From contig JAUIKP010000214.1 in the NCBI GenBank assembly GCA_030430725.1, positions 1 to 6,118 on the forward strand: DNA of 6,118 bases, given 5' to 3'. The notes below the pieces were generated by a model that made no database searches, was not told the DNA's origin, and saw only the letters and a program-made list of their open reading frames with translations. Positions 5,153 to 6,118 of the stretch are shown piece by piece; the first letter of the stretch is position 1, and the number at the start of each line of letters is the position of its first letter. A program made the position numbers and the translations under genes. The DNA is from Nitrospiria bacterium (GTDB taxonomy: Bacteria; Nitrospirota; Nitrospiria; Nitrospirales; UBA8639).

Positions 5153-5839
5153 TCACGACGGTGTGATCAACTTGCGGACGGTGTGAAAAATTCCGTGAAA
5201 CATCGGGCGGGTGAGTGTACCCGTAAAGGTGTTTTGCTGACTGGGATGATAAGACCCGACCAAGGTCACGCCCCAGGATAAGGCGTATTGGGCCCCATGG
5301 CTGAATCTCGGTCGGGGAGAAGGTACCAACCAACCCATGCTCTGGCAGGTCCGCAAATATTCATCGAAGGCGATCTTCCCAAGCGCCACAATGACCTTGA
5401 CCCGTCGCAATAATCGCAATTCTTCCTGCAAATAGGGACGGCAGGCGGCGAATTCTGCTTTTGTGGGTTTATTGGCTGGTGGGGCACAGCGGACCACCGC
5501 CGCGACATAACAATCGTTCAACGTGAGCCCATCCTCCCGATGGGTCGAATCCGGCTGGTTGGCAAATCCGAACGCATGGAGCGCTTCATACAACCAGTCT
5601 CCGCTTCGATCACCGGTAAACACCCGTCCTGTGCGATTTCCTCCATGGGCCGCAGGGGCTAAGCCCACCACGAAGACCTGAGCCTTGGGGTCCCCGAATC
5701 CCGAAATGGGCCGTCCCCAATATTCCCAATTCCGAAACCGTTTAACCTTTTCCTGAGCAATGGCTTGACGATAGATCGTCAATCGCTGGCAGGTCGTACA
5801 GTCCGTGATGGTCTTCTGAAGAAGCGTGAACGATTTCAT
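5153..5839 (-). CDS. udgB: Type-5 uracil-DNA glycosylase (UdgB), 4Fe-4S
   Basis: The enzyme removes uracil, and in this family often hypoxanthine or xanthine, from DNA to start base excision repair. Motif 1 reads GLAPAAHGGNRTGRVFTGD (59-77), diagnostic of family 5 (UdgB), which is known to lack the polar catalytic residue other families carry in this motif. The second motif is SYHPSQQNTFTGTLT (196-210), with H198. Four cysteines, C14 and C17 (C-x-x-C) plus C118 and C133 (14 residues between), match the iron-sulfur ligands of family 4/5 enzymes. YWGRPISGFGDP (40-51) is also typical. The length, 228 aa, is normal. The ATG at 5839 places C14 where the family expects it; the ribosome binding site is weak. 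It is convergent with the transaldolase gene and appears to be a stand-alone transcription unit. The family call is firm. Confidence 0.93.
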   Translation of the reverse strand: MKSFTLLQKTITDCTTCQRLTIYRQAIAQEKVKRFRNWEYWGRPISGFGDPKAQVFVVGLAPAAHGGNRTGRVFTGDRSGDWLYEALHAFGFANQPDSTHREDGLTLNDCYVAAVVRCAPPANKPTKAEFAACRPYLQEELRLLRRVKVIVALGKIAFDEYLRTCQSMGWLVPSPRPRFSHGAQYALSWGVTLVGSYHPSQQNTFTGTLTRPMFHGIFHTVRKLITPS

Positions 5840-5853
5840 CTTACGGGGATCGT

Positions 5854-5859
5854 ATCATA
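5854..5859 (-). promoter_or_regulatory. Possible -10 element of the glycosylase gene
   Basis: Minus-strand TATGAT (5 of 6 to TATAAT) lies 14 bases upstream of the ATG at 5839. The only -35-like sequence is TTGGGA with a short 15-base spacer. If used, it would give a very short leader, in keeping with the lack of a clear ribosome binding site. Tentative. Confidence 0.25.
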
Positions 5860-6118
5860 GACAGGCACAAATCATCCCAATCTCGGGAAATCCAATCGAG
5901 GCTCTCTCCATCAATTCCCACCTCCTCCCTATCCGCTTTCCCTATGTTCCTTTCTTTATCCCGACACGCCAGTCATCTTGACATTGTCATGGATGAAAGG
6001 CAGGCTATATGGTGAAGAAGGGGGGTGATTCCGCTCCGAGTATCCCTTTTTCATCAACTTGACGGTATGAACATTTCATGCTGGGTTACTGTTCATGCCT
6101 GGACTCTTCGGAAATGGG
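5860..6118. other. Right-hand gene-free stretch
   Basis: No frame longer than about 26 codons with a plausible start is seen on either strand. Symmetrical sequences are TGACA-T-TGTCA (5979-5989) and ATGAACA (6067-6073) with TGTTCAT (6090-6096). TTCATGCTGG (6076-6085) is nearly repeated as TTCATGCCTGG (6092-6102). These could be binding sites for a gene beyond the window, but nothing here proves it. Confidence 0.5.

Noticed and set aside
5125..5162. ACCGTC/GACGGT inverted repeat between the two convergent stop codons
   Set aside because: Only 6 bp with a 26-base loop and no T-run; not a convincing bidirectional terminator.
5157..5186. Direct repeat GACGGTGTGA, two copies 20 bases apart
   Set aside because: Both copies are short and lie at or within the 3' end of the glycosylase gene; probably chance.
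5978..6011. TTGACA ... TATATG as a promoter
   Set aside because: The -35 is perfect but the spacer is 22 bases, too long, and no gene follows in the window.
6018..6051. AAGGGG ... TCCCTTTTT as a rightward terminator
   Set aside because: The stem is about 6 bp with a long unpaired loop, and no rightward gene ends nearby.

Overview
The window looks like a piece of a Gram-negative, free-living bacterial chromosome of moderate GC, roughly half by eye. The mix of genes (NfeD/stomatin remnant, a stand-alone 6-phosphogluconolactonase, a short TalC-type transaldolase, a family-5 uracil-DNA glycosylase, lipoproteins) and a palindromic intergenic repeat remind me of Nitrospirota (Nitrospira relatives). 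That assignment is pattern memory, not proof. No phage, CRISPR, transposase, tRNA or rRNA is visible.

Layout. Bases 2-103 are the 3' end of an NfeD-like gene on the + strand. It overlaps the start of a clearly recognisable but wrecked SPFH/stomatin (QmcA-like) gene (93 to about 455) with two early stops, a frameshift in a C8 run, a third stop, a second frameshift and no C-terminal half. Bases 460-1085 hold no gene I can support, but contain a composite palindromic repeat (about 781-945) and a perfect 14-bp palindrome (986-999). A secreted protein of unknown function follows (1086-1628, +). It faces a leftward group: lipoprotein (4126-3815), 6-phosphogluconolactonase (3695-2934, TTG start), a small Cys-rich zinc-ribbon-like protein (2918-2523) and an uncharacterised 251-aa protein (2422-1667). 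To the right lie a transaldolase (4466-5119, +) and, convergent with it, a type-5 uracil-DNA glycosylase (5839-5153, -). The last 280 bases contain no convincing gene.

How the genes fit together. The lipoprotein/pgl group and the transaldolase are transcribed divergently from a 339-bp region (4127-4465) with a good sigma70-type promoter facing each way. The leftward promoter has its -35 hexamer inside a perfect 8-bp-arm inverted repeat (4204-4223), a plausible operator. The pairing joins an oxidative pentose-phosphate enzyme (Pgl) to a non-oxidative one (transaldolase); zwf and gnd are not in the window. I did not find a clearly new multi-gene defence or metabolic system. The most notable items are the decayed stomatin partner of NfeD, the mosaic repeat beside it, the operator-like palindrome, and the uncharacterised proteins linked to pgl.
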